64,000 nucleotides of DNA, from contig JANSYL010000013.1 of assembly GCA_024742455.1 (NCBI GenBank), positions 1-64,000 on the forward strand, written 5' to 3'. A program made the position numbers and the translations under genes. Each line of letters starts with the position of its first letter. Position 1 is the first letter of the stretch. This DNA comes from Paracoccaceae bacterium (GTDB lineage Bacteria > Pseudomonadota > Alphaproteobacteria > Rhodobacterales > Rhodobacteraceae). Positions 55,400 through 64,000 of this stretch are shown here, piece by piece. The notes under the pieces are model-generated. The model was not told the DNA's origin. It saw only the letters and a list, made by a program, of their open reading frames with translations, and ran no database searches.

Positions 55400-56965
55400 A
55401 TGAAACGACCCTACGGCCATATGAACGTGCGCCGGCGGACCGTCCTAAAGGGCACAGCCGCCCTTGGGGCGGCGGCCCTGGTGACCCCCTGGGGCACCCC
55501 CCTGCGTGCCCAGCCGACCCAGGGCGGCACCCTGCGTGTCGCCATTTCGACCGGCGGCACCACGGATTCGCTCGACCCCGGGTCGTGGGATTCGGAATTC
55601 ATGAATTTCCAGGCCCATACCCGTAACGGATACCTGACCGAGATCGGGGCCGATGGAAGCCTGGTGCCCGAACTGGCCGAATCCTGGGAAGCCTCGGCCG
55701 ATGCTTCGGTCTGGACCTTCCGCATCCGTGAAGGCGTGCAGTTTCATTCCGGCCATGTGCTGACCGGCGAAGATGTCGTCGCCTCGATCAACCACCACCG
55801 TGGTGCCGACAACACCTCGGCCGCGGCCCCCATCGTGGCCGATATCGCCGATATCACCGCCGATGGCATGACCGTGACGGTCACGCTGAGCGCGGGCAAT
55901 GCCGACTTCCCCTTCGTGATGTCGGATTACCACCTGCCGATCCTGCCCGCGCAGGCCGATGGCACCATCGACCCGGCCACCACCGATGGCTGCGGGCCCT
56001 TCGTGATGAACAATATCGAGTTCGGTGTGCGCGCCGACTACACCCGGCACGACGGATACTGGAAGCCGGGCCTGCCTTATTTCGACGCGGTCGAGCAGGT
56101 GCTGATCTTCGACAACGCGGCGCGTCAGAACGCGCTGATCTCGGGTGAGGTCGACTATATCGACAGCGCCGACCTGAACACCGTTCACCTTCTGGAACGC
56201 GCGCCGGGCATCAACGTGTTGTCGATCACCGGCACCCAGCATTACGGGTTGCCGATGGACACCCGTGCCGCGCCCTTCAGCGACGTGAACGTGCGGCAGG
56301 CACTGAAATACGCGATCAACCGCGAGCAATTGGTCGACACGATCCTGAACGGGTACGGCTCGGTCGGCAATGACCACCCGATCGGACCCGGCCAGCGGTA
56401 TTTCAACGCCGAACTGGAGCAGAAAACCTTCGACCCGGACCGGGTCGCCTTCCACCTGCGCGAGGCGGGGCTGAGCGAGCTGACTGTCGACCTGAATATC
56501 GCCGACGCGGCCTTTGCCGGGGCGGTCGATGCGGCGGTGCTTTATGCCGAAAGCGCGGCGGCGGCGGGTGTCACCATCAACGTGGTGCGCGAGCCCAATG
56601 ACGGCTACTGGTCCAATGTCTGGATGCAGAAACCCTTCGTGGGCACCTATTGGGGCGGTCGCCCGACCGAGGACTGGATGTTCGCCACCGCCTATGCCGA
56701 GGGCGTGCCGTGGAACGAAAGCTACTGGTCGAACGAACGCTTCAACGCGTTGCTCGTCTCGGCGCGTTCCGAACTGGACGAGGACATCCGGCGCGAACAG
56801 TATTTCGAGATGCAGGAGATCGTCGCCAACGAAGGCGGCACCATCATCCCGATGTTCGCCGCATATGTCGGTGCCTATTCGGATGCGCTGGCCCATCCCG
56901 AACAGGTCGCGTCGAACTGGCGCAATGACGGGCACCGGATCGGCGAACGCTGGTGGTTCGCCTGA
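55400..56965 (+). CDS. ABC transporter substrate-binding protein, family 5, Tat-exported
   Basis: A 521-residue periplasmic binding protein of the peptide/nickel/opine family (SBP_bac_5). It has a twin-arginine signal, VRRRTVLKGTAALGAAALV, and the family blocks LVPELAESWEASAD, WTFRIREGVQFHSG and NVRQALKYAINREQLVDTI. The ligand is unknown; an acyl-CoA pathway downstream suggests a small carboxylate or betaine-like compound rather than peptides. The ATG at 55400 is 7 bases after GGAG; another ATG immediately before it is too close. It is divergent from puhB. Confidence 0.9.
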   Translation: MKRPYGHMNVRRRTVLKGTAALGAAALVTPWGTPLRAQPTQGGTLRVAISTGGTTDSLDPGSWDSEFMNFQAHTRNGYLTEIGADGSLVPELAESWEASADASVWTFRIREGVQFHSGHVLTGEDVVASINHHRGADNTSAAAPIVADIADITADGMTVTVTLSAGNADFPFVMSDYHLPILPAQADGTIDPATTDGCGPFVMNNIEFGVRADYTRHDGYWKPGLPYFDAVEQVLIFDNAARQNALISGEVDYIDSADLNTVHLLERAPGINVLSITGTQHYGLPMDTRAAPFSDVNVRQALKYAINREQLVDTILNGYGSVGNDHPIGPGQRYFNAELEQKTFDPDRVAFHLREAGLSELTVDLNIADAAFAGAVDAAVLYAESAAAAGVTINVVREPNDGYWSNVWMQKPFVGTYWGGRPTEDWMFATAYAEGVPWNESYWSNERFNALLVSARSELDEDIRREQYFEMQEIVANEGGTIIPMFAAYVGAYSDALAHPEQVASNWRNDGHRIGERWWFA

Positions 56966-56976
56966 TCTGACCATTC

Positions 56977-57001
56977 CCCCGGGCGCGCCTTGCGCCCGGG
57001 G
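56977..57001 (+). other. Intercistronic hairpin after the binding-protein gene
   Basis: A 10-bp perfect stem CCCCGGGCGC / GCGCCCGGGG with loop GCCTT, 11 bp after the binding-protein stop and without a T-tract. Such hairpins after binding-protein genes commonly stabilise that mRNA segment so the protein outnumbers the permease. Confidence 0.7.
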
Positions 57002-57088
57002 ACTCCCCGACGCCGGGCGCTTGCGTCCGCGTCCCATCACCAAAAACCCCGACCGCGTCAGGGGACGGCGCGGCACCGAAGGGAATTC

Positions 57089-58045
57089 ATGTCACATATC
57101 TGGACGATGATCGCCAAGCGTTTGGCCCTCGGGGTCGTCACGCTTTTCGTCGTGTCGCTGATCATCTTTCTGGGCACGGAACTGCTGCCGGGTGATTTCG
57201 CGCAGGAAATCCTTGGCCAGGCGGCGACGCCCGAGACGGTGGCGGCGCTGCGTGAACAGCTGGGCCTCAACGACCCGATGCATGTGCGCTACGCCAACTG
57301 GTTGGGCGACATCCTGCAGGGCGATCTGGGCGAAAGCCTGGCCAACGGACAATCGGTATCCGACCTGATCGGCCGCCGGCTGGGCAACACGCTGGCGCTG
57401 GCGGGCTACGCGGCGGCGATCGCGGTGCCCCTGTCGCTGATGCTGGGCATCCTGGCCGCGCTGTTTCGCAATTCGGTCTTCGACCGGGCGGCCAATGCCT
57501 CGGCCCTGACCTCGATCTCGTTCCCCGAGTTTTTCGTGGCCTATATCCTGATCTTCTTTCTGGCGGGCGCGGGCGGGATGTTTCCGTCGATGTCGAATTT
57601 CCGCCCCGACGCCGATTTCGCCGATTTCCTCTACCGCGCCTTCCTGCCCGCGCTGACGCTGACGCTGGTGGTGACCGCCCACATGATGCGGATGACGCGG
57701 GCGGCGATCATCAACCTTCTGGCCTCGCCCTATATCGAGATGGCGCGGCTGAAGGGCATGTCGCCGATGCGGATCATCGTGCGTCATGCCCTGCCCAACG
57801 CGCTGGCACCGATCATCAACGTGATCGCGCTGAACCTTGCCTATCTCATCACAGGGGTCGTCGTGGTCGAGGTGGTGTTCGTCTACCCCGGTCTCGGCCA
57901 GCTGATGGTCGACAGCGTGGCCGCCCGCGACATGCCGGTGGTGCAGGGGGTCGCGCTCGTTTTCGCCGCGGCCTACGTGCTGTTGAACCTGACGGCCGAC
58001 GTGCTGGCAACGCTCAGCAACCCGCGCCTCGTGCACCGGCGATAG
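57089..58045 (+). CDS. ABC transporter permease, DppB type
   Basis: A 318-residue inner-membrane permease with about six helices. It has the DppB/OppB N-terminal helix (RLALGVVTLFVVSLIIFLG), the ETVAALREQLGLNDP segment, and the EAA-type loop YIEMARLKGMSPMRIIVRHALPNA that contacts the ATPase. The ATG at 57089 is preceded by GAAGGGAA. It partners with the next permease to form the channel. Confidence 0.93.
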   Translation: MSHIWTMIAKRLALGVVTLFVVSLIIFLGTELLPGDFAQEILGQAATPETVAALREQLGLNDPMHVRYANWLGDILQGDLGESLANGQSVSDLIGRRLGNTLALAGYAAAIAVPLSLMLGILAALFRNSVFDRAANASALTSISFPEFFVAYILIFFLAGAGGMFPSMSNFRPDADFADFLYRAFLPALTLTLVVTAHMMRMTRAAIINLLASPYIEMARLKGMSPMRIIVRHALPNALAPIINVIALNLAYLITGVVVVEVVFVYPGLGQLMVDSVAARDMPVVQGVALVFAAAYVLLNLTADVLATLSNPRLVHRR

Positions 58046-58054
58046 GGGACGGGA

Positions 58055-58978
58055 ATGGGATTTCTGACCGGGCTTTTCTGGCTTTTCGCCACTATCGCCG
58101 CAGCACTTGCCGCAGGCTGGCTATTCCGCGCCGCTGCCATCGCGGCCAGCCCGCAGGGGCTGGCCCGGGAATTCCGCACCATGCCGCTGACGGCCAGTTT
58201 CGGCCTGTTGATGATCCTGATCTACATCCTCGTGGCGATCTTCGCCCCCGCGCTCGCCCCGTTTTCCGAGACCGAGATCGTGGGCCGGGAATACATGCCC
58301 TGGGACGCGGTGCATCTTCTGGGCACCGACAACCTGGGCCGGGATATGCTGTCGCGGCTGATATACGGGGCGCGCAACACGGTGGGCATCGCTTTCGCGA
58401 CCACCGCGCTGGCCTTCGTGGCGGGGTCAGTCCTTGGGCTTCTGGCGGCGGTTGTGGGGGGCTGGCTCGATCAGCTGCTCAGCCGCGCGGTGGATGTGCT
58501 AATGGCGATCCCCGCGCTGATCTTCGCGCTTTTGCTGCTGACCATCGTGGGCACCTCGATCCTCAACATGATTCTGGTGATCGCGCTGATCGACAGCACC
58601 CGGGTCTACCGGCTGGCGCGCGCGGTGGCGATGAACATCGTCGTCATGGATTATGTCGAGGCGGCGAAGCTGCGGGGCGAGGGGACCTGGCGCCTGATCA
58701 CGCGGGAAATCCTGCCCAATGCGATGGCGCCGCTGGTGGCGGAATTCGGGCTCAGGTTCTGTTTCGTCTTCCTGACCATTTCCGCGCTCAGCTTTCTCGG
58801 GCTCGGCATCCAGCCGCCCACCGCTGACTGGGGGTCGATGGTGCGCGACAACGCCACGCTGATTTCCTTTGGCGACATCACGCCGTTGTTGCCCGCCGGT
58901 GCCATCGCGCTGCTGACGGTCAGCGTGAATTTCGTCGTCGATTGGCAGCTGCACCGCGCCAGCGGGTTGAAGGAGTGA
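58055..58978 (+). CDS. ABC transporter permease, DppC type
   Basis: A 307-residue permease with six helices plus an extra N-terminal helix. The DppC features are LLGTDNLGRDMLSRLIYGAR and the EAA loop YVEAAKLRGEGTWRLITREILPNAMAPL. It starts 9 bp after the DppB-type gene and ends 4 bp before the ATPase gene, so the three are one operon. Confidence 0.93.
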   Translation: MGFLTGLFWLFATIAAALAAGWLFRAAAIAASPQGLAREFRTMPLTASFGLLMILIYILVAIFAPALAPFSETEIVGREYMPWDAVHLLGTDNLGRDMLSRLIYGARNTVGIAFATTALAFVAGSVLGLLAAVVGGWLDQLLSRAVDVLMAIPALIFALLLLTIVGTSILNMILVIALIDSTRVYRLARAVAMNIVVMDYVEAAKLRGEGTWRLITREILPNAMAPLVAEFGLRFCFVFLTISALSFLGLGIQPPTADWGSMVRDNATLISFGDITPLLPAGAIALLTVSVNFVVDWQLHRASGLKE

Positions 58979-58982
58979 CGGG

Positions 58983-60608
58983 GTGACCGAAACACGCGAC
59001 GTGCTTCTGACGATGAAGGGCCTCAGGATCGAGGGCCGCGCCGACGAGACCTGGACCGAGATCGTCAAGGGCATCGACCTGACGCTGCACAAGGGCGAGG
59101 TGCTGGGCCTGATCGGCGAATCAGGGGCGGGAAAATCCACCATCGGGCTGGCCGCGATGGGGTTCGCCCGCGACGGATGCCGGATTTCAGGGGGTGAGAT
59201 CACCTTTGACGGCATCGACCTGCGCGCCGCCTCCGAGGAAGACCGCCGCCACCTGCGCGGCCATCGTATCGCCTATGTCGCGCAATCGGCCGCAGCCAGT
59301 TTCAACCCCGCCCACCGCCTGATCGACCAATACGCCGAGGCGCCGGTGCGCCATCAGGTGATGTCGCGCGCTGAGGCGGAACGGGACGCCGTCGATCTTT
59401 ACCGCCGGATGCAACTGCCCAACCCCGACGAAATCGGGTTCCGCTATCCCCACCAGGTCTCCGGCGGGCAGTTGCAGCGCGCGATGACGGCGATGGCCAT
59501 GGCCTGCCGTCCCGACCTGATCATTTTCGACGAACCCACGACCGCGCTGGATGTCACCACCCAGATCGAGGTGCTGGCAGCGATCCGCGATATCGTCGAC
59601 CAGTTCGACACCGCCGCGATCTACATCACCCATGACCTCGCCGTGGTCGCGCAGATGGCCGACCGGATCAAGGTTCTGCTGAAAGGCGAAGAGGTGGAGG
59701 AGGCGGACACCCGCACCATGCTGACCGCCCCGCGCGAGGCCTATACCAAATCGCTCTGGGCCGTGCGCAGCTTTGCCCGGCCAGAACAGGCCCCGGTTGG
59801 GGGTGGCACCCCGGTCGTGTCGGTCCGCACTGTCACCGCCGCCTACGGGTCGGTCGATGTGCTGCACGATGTCAGTTTTGACGTCCACGCCCGCCGCACC
59901 GTGGCGGTGGTAGGGGAATCCGGGTCGGGCAAATCGACCACGGCGCGGGTCATCACCGGGCTTCTGCCGCCGCGCCGGGGCGAGATTCTGTTCAACGGCA
60001 CCGCCCTGCCCCCCGATTATCGCAAGCGCAGCCGCGACCAGTTGCGGCAGGCGCAGATGATCTACCAGATGGCCGATACCGCGCTGAACCCGAAACTGCG
60101 GATCCGCGACCTGATCGGGCGGCCCGCGCAGATGTATCTGGGTCTGCAGGGCAAGCGGCTGGACACCCGCATCCGCGAGCTTCTTTCGCTGATCGAGCTG
60201 GAACCGGACGACTATATCGACCGCCTGCCATCGGAACTGTCGGGCGGGCAGAAACAGCGCATCGGCATCGCCCGCGCGCTGGCCGCCGAGCCGCAATTCA
60301 TCATCTGTGACGAGGTGACATCGGCGCTGGACCAGCTGGTGGCCGAGGGCATCCTGAAACTGCTCGACAAGCTGCAGGGTGAGTTCGACCTGGCCTATAT
60401 GTTCATCACCCATGACCTGGCGACCGTGCGGGCCATCGCCGACGAGGTGGTGGTGATGAAGGACGGCCGCGTCGTCGAACAGGGGCCGAAGACCCAGATG
60501 TTCCGCCCGCCCCATGACCCCTATACCGAGCTGTTGCTGTCCTCGGTGCCCGAGATGGACCCGGACTGGCTGACCGGTGTTCTGGGCAAACGCCGGGCCT
60601 CGGGCTGA
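58983..60608 (+). CDS. ABC transporter fused double ATPase (DppD-DppF type)
   Basis: A 541-residue protein with two complete ABC ATPase domains in tandem. Domain 1 has Walker [10 protein letters not shown], signature [10 protein letters not shown] and Walker [13 protein letters not shown]. Domain 2 has Walker [10 protein letters not shown], signature [15 protein letters not shown] and a Walker B with [12 protein letters not shown]. In many systems these are two genes. The start is a GTG at 58983 with AAGGAG upstream. It powers the importer formed by the preceding genes. Confidence 0.95.
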   Translation: MTETRDVLLTMKGLRIEGRADETWTEIVKGIDLTLHKGEVLGLIGESGAGKSTIGLAAMGFARDGCRISGGEITFDGIDLRAASEEDRRHLRGHRIAYVAQSAAASFNPAHRLIDQYAEAPVRHQVMSRAEAERDAVDLYRRMQLPNPDEIGFRYPHQVSGGQLQRAMTAMAMACRPDLIIFDEPTTALDVTTQIEVLAAIRDIVDQFDTAAIYITHDLAVVAQMADRIKVLLKGEEVEEADTRTMLTAPREAYTKSLWAVRSFARPEQAPVGGGTPVVSVRTVTAAYGSVDVLHDVSFDVHARRTVAVVGESGSGKSTTARVITGLLPPRRGEILFNGTALPPDYRKRSRDQLRQAQMIYQMADTALNPKLRIRDLIGRPAQMYLGLQGKRLDTRIRELLSLIELEPDDYIDRLPSELSGGQKQRIGIARALAAEPQFIICDEVTSALDQLVAEGILKLLDKLQGEFDLAYMFITHDLATVRAIADEVVVMKDGRVVEQGPKTQMFRPPHDPYTELLLSSVPEMDPDWLTGVLGKRRASG

Positions 60609-60701
60609 AGCCGTCGCAATTGGATCGGCGGCGCGTCGGTCGCGGGCATTCACCGCGCGGCGGACAGGTTATCACCTAAGGCACCAGAGACGGGGGGCGC
60701 C

Positions 60702-61862
60702 ATGCAGTTCGGCCTGACCGACGAACAGGAGATGATCGTTTCGACCGTTCGAAGTTTCGTCGAGCGTGAAATCTACCCCCATGAAGACGCGGTCGAACGC
60801 AGCGGCGAAGTGCCCCCCGATCTTGCGCAGGAGATCAAGCGCAAGACGCTGGAGTTGGGCTTCTATGCCTGCAACTTCCCCGAAAGCGTGGGCGGCGCGG
60901 GGCTGGGCCATGTGGATTTCGCGCTGGTCGAGCGCGAGCTTGGCCGCGGGTCGATGGCGCTGACGCATTTCTTCGGGCGGCCCCAGAACATCCTGATGGC
61001 CTGCCAGGGCGACCAGCGCGACAAATACCTGCTGCCCGCCGTGCGCGGCGAACGGATGGATGCGCTGGCGATGACCGAACCCGGTGCGGGGTCAGACGTG
61101 CGCGGCATGGCCTGCACGGCCGTGCGCGATGGCGGCGACTGGGTCGTGAACGGCACCAAGCATTTCATCTCGGGCGCCGATCACGCCGATTTCTTCATCG
61201 TCTTCGTGGCCACCGGCACCGACGATACCGACAAGGGACCGAAGAAGCGGATCACCTGTTTCCTGGTCGACCGGGGGCACCCGGGATTCACCGTGCGCGA
61301 CGGTTACCGGTCGGTCAGCCATCGGGGCTACAAGAACTGCATCCTTGAATTCGACGATTGCCGCCTGCCCGACGGTCAGGTTCTGGGCGATGTCGATGGC
61401 GGGTTCGCGGTGATGAACGAATGGCTTTACGCCACGCGCATTACCGTGGCCGCGATGAGCGTCGGGCGCGCCCGTCGCTGTTTCGACTATGCCGCCGATC
61501 ACGCCGCTGAACGGCGTCAGTTCGGCCAGCAGATCGCCAGGTTCCAGGGAATCGGGTTCCAGATCGCTGACATGATCACGGAAATCGACGCCGCCGACTG
61601 GCTGACGCTGGCCGCAGCCTGGCGGCTGGACCAGGGCCTGCCCGCCAATCGCGAGATCGCCAGTGCCAAGCTTTATGCCACCGAGATGCTGGCCCGCGTC
61701 ACCGACACGACCCTGCAGGTTTTCGGCGGCATGGGGCTGATGGATGATTTCCCCATCGAACGGTTCTGGCGCGACGCGCGGGTCGAACGGATCTGGGACG
61801 GCACGTCCGAGATCCAGCGCCACATCATCAGCCGCGAGATCTTTCGCCCGAAAGGCGCCTGA
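60702..61862 (+). CDS. Acyl-CoA dehydrogenase
   Basis: A 386-residue standard-size acyl-CoA dehydrogenase. The FAD-binding MTEPGAGSDVRGM, WVVNGTKHFISG and C-terminal VFGGMGLMDDFPIERFWRDAR with IWDGTSEIQRHI are intact. It transfers electrons to ETF. Its place next to an NDP-forming CoA ligase and a CaiD-like hydratase suggests a CaiA-like or butyrobetainyl-CoA dehydrogenase role, which is inference. It starts 93 bp after the ABC ATPase gene and ends 1 bp before the ligase gene. Confidence 0.9.
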   Translation: MQFGLTDEQEMIVSTVRSFVEREIYPHEDAVERSGEVPPDLAQEIKRKTLELGFYACNFPESVGGAGLGHVDFALVERELGRGSMALTHFFGRPQNILMACQGDQRDKYLLPAVRGERMDALAMTEPGAGSDVRGMACTAVRDGGDWVVNGTKHFISGADHADFFIVFVATGTDDTDKGPKKRITCFLVDRGHPGFTVRDGYRSVSHRGYKNCILEFDDCRLPDGQVLGDVDGGFAVMNEWLYATRITVAAMSVGRARRCFDYAADHAAERRQFGQQIARFQGIGFQIADMITEIDAADWLTLAAAWRLDQGLPANREIASAKLYATEMLARVTDTTLQVFGGMGLMDDFPIERFWRDARVERIWDGTSEIQRHIISREIFRPKGA

Positions 61863-61863
61863 C

Positions 61864-63906
61864 ATGCAGCCGCTCGCCCGGTTGCTGCGCCCCCGGTCCA
61901 TCGCCGTGATCGGCGGCGGAACATGGTGCGCGGCGGTGGTCGAGGGATGCCGAAGGATCGGTTTTGCAGGCCCCGTCTGGCCGGTTCACCCGACCAGGGC
62001 AGAGGTCGCGGACCTGCCTGCCTTTGCCACGATTGGCGACCTGCCCGAAGCCCCCGACGCGGCCTTTATCGGCGTCAACCGCGCCGCCAGCATCGAGGTT
62101 CTGGGCGCCTTGTCGGCAATGGGTGCGGGCGGCGCGGTCTGCTTCGCGTCAGGGTTCCGCGAATCGGCCTCGGAAACCGGCGACGGCCCGGCACTTGAGG
62201 CGGCTTTGGTCGCGGCCGCCGGGGCGATGCGCATCCTCGGCCCGAATTGCTACGGGTTCCTGAACCTGCTCGACGGCGCCGCGCTCTGGCCCGACCAGCA
62301 TGGCGCCGAGCGCGTCACGCGCGGTGTCGCCATCGTCACGCAATCCTCGAACCTCGCGCTGAACCTCACGATGCAGGCCCGTGGTCTGCCGCTGGCCTAT
62401 GTGGTGACGGTCGGCAACCAGGCCCAGACAGGCCTTGCCGAGATCGCCCGGGGCCTGCTGGAGGATGACCGGGTCACGGCACTCGGCCTGCACCTTGAAG
62501 GGGTGGGTGACCTTGCTGGGTTCATCAGCATGGCCCGGGCCGCGCATGCGGCGGGCAAGCCCGTCGTGGTGCTGAAATCCGGCGCCTCGGACGGGGCGCG
62601 CGCCGCCGCGCTGTCGCATACCGGCTCGCTTGCGGGCAGCGATGCGGGGGCGCAGGCGCTGTTCGACAGGCTTGGACTGGCGCGGGTGGAAAGCCCCGCC
62701 GAGATGGTCGAGGCGCTTAAACTTCTGCATGTCGCGGGCCCCCTGCCCTCGGGCCGGATCGGCGTTTTGTCGAGTTCCGGGGGCGAGGCGGGGATCATCG
62801 CCGACATGGGCGCCGCGCGTGGCCTCGACTGCCCGCCCCTGACCGAGGTGCAGCGCGCGGGCCTGCGCGATGCACTCGGGCCGAAGGTGGCGCTGGCCAA
62901 CCCGCTCGACTACCACACCTATATCTGGGGGGATCACGCGGCGCTGACACGTGTCTTCACCGCGATGCTGGCCCCGCATATCGCGCTTGGTGTCGCGATC
63001 CTCGACTTTCCGCGCCGCGATCGCTGCGACCCCGCCGCCTGGGAAATCGTGATCGACGCCTGCGCCGATGCGATGGAGGCAACGGGTATTCCCATGGCGG
63101 TCCTGTCGAGCCTTGCCGACACCCTGCCCGAGGCAACGGCACAGGCGATGGGGGCGCGCGGCATCACGCCCCTGTCCGGCTTCGCCGAGGGGCTGGCGGC
63201 AATCCGGGCCGCTGCGCGGATCGGTGCGGGCCACACCGATGGGCCGCCGCCCCTCGTCCCCGGGCCAGAGCCCATGGCCCCAAACCTGCTGACCGAGGCG
63301 GAGGCCAAGGCGCTTCTCGCCGCTCATGGTGTGCAGGTGCCGCGCGGCAGCCCCGCGACTGGACCGGACGACGCCGCTGCAGTGGCCGGGGGCATCGGGT
63401 TCCCCGTGGTCCTGAAAGGAATGGGCCATGCCCACAAGACCGAGGCCGGGGCCGTCGCCCTGCACCTGTCTGACACCGACGCGGTACGACAAGCGGCCCG
63501 CCGGATCGGCGGCAATGCCTTTCTGGTCGAGGAAATGGTGACGGACGGGGTGGCCGAACTGCTGGTCGGCATCCTGCGTGACCCGGCGCATGGTTTCGTT
63601 CTGACGCTCGGCGCGGGCGGGGTTCTGACCGAGGTTCTGGCCGATACCGTCTCGCTTCTCCTGCCCGCGGACGCGCCCGGGATCGAGGCCGCGCTGAACC
63701 GTCTGCGCATCGCGCCTTTGCTGCGCGGCTTTCGCGGGAAACCGCCAGCGGATCGCGCGGCGCTGGTCTCGGCGATCCTGGCCGTGCAGGATTGCGCCAT
63801 GGCCCATGCCGAGACGCTAGTGGAGCTGGAGATCAACCCGCTTATCGCCACGCCCGGCCGCGCCGTTGCGGTCGATGCCCTGATCCGACTGGGAGAGACA
63901 CAATGA
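61864..63906 (+). CDS. Acyl-CoA synthetase, NDP-forming (acetate-CoA ligase family)
   Basis: A 680-residue fusion of the CoA-binding, CoA-ligase and ATP-grasp domains of NDP-forming acyl-CoA synthetases. Visible parts include RSIAVIGGG at the start, ILGPNCYGFLN, the VLSSSGGEAGIIADMG block, and the ATP-grasp end with FPVVLKGMGHAHKTEAGAV and the LGAGGVLTEVL, ELEINPLIATP segments. It activates a carboxylate to its CoA ester using ATP and phosphate. The ATG at 61864 follows the dehydrogenase stop by 1 bp, and its end overlaps the next gene by 4 bases. Confidence 0.9.
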   Translation: MQPLARLLRPRSIAVIGGGTWCAAVVEGCRRIGFAGPVWPVHPTRAEVADLPAFATIGDLPEAPDAAFIGVNRAASIEVLGALSAMGAGGAVCFASGFRESASETGDGPALEAALVAAAGAMRILGPNCYGFLNLLDGAALWPDQHGAERVTRGVAIVTQSSNLALNLTMQARGLPLAYVVTVGNQAQTGLAEIARGLLEDDRVTALGLHLEGVGDLAGFISMARAAHAAGKPVVVLKSGASDGARAAALSHTGSLAGSDAGAQALFDRLGLARVESPAEMVEALKLLHVAGPLPSGRIGVLSSSGGEAGIIADMGAARGLDCPPLTEVQRAGLRDALGPKVALANPLDYHTYIWGDHAALTRVFTAMLAPHIALGVAILDFPRRDRCDPAAWEIVIDACADAMEATGIPMAVLSSLADTLPEATAQAMGARGITPLSGFAEGLAAIRAAARIGAGHTDGPPPLVPGPEPMAPNLLTEAEAKALLAAHGVQVPRGSPATGPDDAAAVAGGIGFPVVLKGMGHAHKTEAGAVALHLSDTDAVRQAARRIGGNAFLVEEMVTDGVAELLVGILRDPAHGFVLTLGAGGVLTEVLADTVSLLLPADAPGIEAALNRLRIAPLLRGFRGKPPADRAALVSAILAVQDCAMAHAETLVELEINPLIATPGRAVAVDALIRLGETQ

Positions 63907-64000
63907 CCGACACCCCGATCCGAACCGAACGGCGCGGTGCCGTGCTGGAGGTGACGCTTGACCGGCCCAAGGCCAACGCCATCGACGCCCCCACCAGCCG
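63903..64000 (+). CDS. Enoyl-CoA hydratase family protein, CaiD-like (5' end only)
   Basis: Only the first 32 codons are present before the window ends. The segment LEVTLDRPKANAIDAPTS closely resembles the N-terminus of carnitinyl-CoA dehydratase CaiD (LEITLDRPKANAIDAKTS) from memory. The ATG overlaps the ligase stop (ATGA). This suggests the cluster degrades carnitine, butyrobetaine or a related CoA ester. The call is limited by the short fragment. Confidence 0.72.
   Translation, partial: MTDTPIRTERRGAVLEVTLDRPKANAIDAPTS

Noticed and set aside
1-64000. CRISPR array, insertion sequence, prophage, tRNA or rRNA
   Set aside because: No regularly spaced repeats, transposase, integrase, phage structural gene or tRNA-like cloverleaf was noticed on reading both strands, though a tRNA-finding program could confirm.

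Overview
The window is GC-rich, gene-dense chromosomal DNA from an alphaproteobacterium of the order Rhodobacterales (Rhodobacter/Roseobacter lineage). This rests on conserved neighbourhoods: rpoZ-relA-DUF2062-pdxJ-acpS-lepB-rnc-era-recO, the HPr/EIIA/RapZ/HprK/ChvG/ChvI block divergent from pckA, tandem def genes next to fmt, a methylsuccinyl-CoA dehydrogenase, and puf/puh photosynthesis genes that include pufQ and pufX, which are hallmarks of the Rhodobacter-type reaction centre.

Layout. 1-9.1 kb: the 5' end of tuf, a lipoprotein, a cytochrome P450, a ferric-reductase-like flavocytochrome divergent from a pentaheme cytochrome c, a metallo-beta-lactamase-fold hydrolase, parC and an SH3-domain protein. 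9.1-16.4 kb: a short-chain dehydrogenase, a HIG1-like membrane protein, cobalamin adenosyltransferase, a hemolysin III protein, etfBA with a clear terminator, DUF6473, 3-hydroxybutyryl-CoA dehydrogenase and an acyltransferase. 16.4-23.4 kb: regulatory PTS and ChvGI genes, pckA and a DUF3859 protein. 23.4-27.7 kb: TauE/SafE exporter, mcd, an epimerase-like reductase and thpR. 27.7-37 kb: the minus-strand housekeeping block from folK down to recO. 37-51.3 kb: NYN protein, ispH, acetyltransferase, rnhA, TRIC channel, an AT-richer orphan gene, fmt with three def genes, MalY-like lyase, bdhA with an acyl-CoA ligase, ribokinase and glycerate kinase.

51.4-55.3 kb holds a miniature photosynthesis island: puhB-puhC and pufQ-pufL-pufM-pufX, all on the minus strand. 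Both transcription units have sigma70-like promoters overlapped by exact TGT-N12-ACA (PpsR/CrtJ) palindromes, so they look regulated rather than decayed. The island lacks pufB and pufA (LH1 antenna), which normally lie between pufQ and pufL, lacks puhA (H subunit), and has no bch or crt genes beside it. Only 164 bp separate pufQ from pufL, and that gap carries three stable hairpins. This split, antenna-less reaction-centre operon is the most unusual part of the window.

55.4-64 kb: a dipeptide/nickel-type ABC importer (Tat-exported binding protein, two permeases, one fused double ATPase), followed by an acyl-CoA dehydrogenase, an NDP-forming acyl-CoA synthetase and the start of a CaiD-like enoyl-CoA hydratase. 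These probably import and degrade a CoA-activated, carnitine-like substrate. I saw no rRNA, tRNA, CRISPR array, insertion sequence or prophage.
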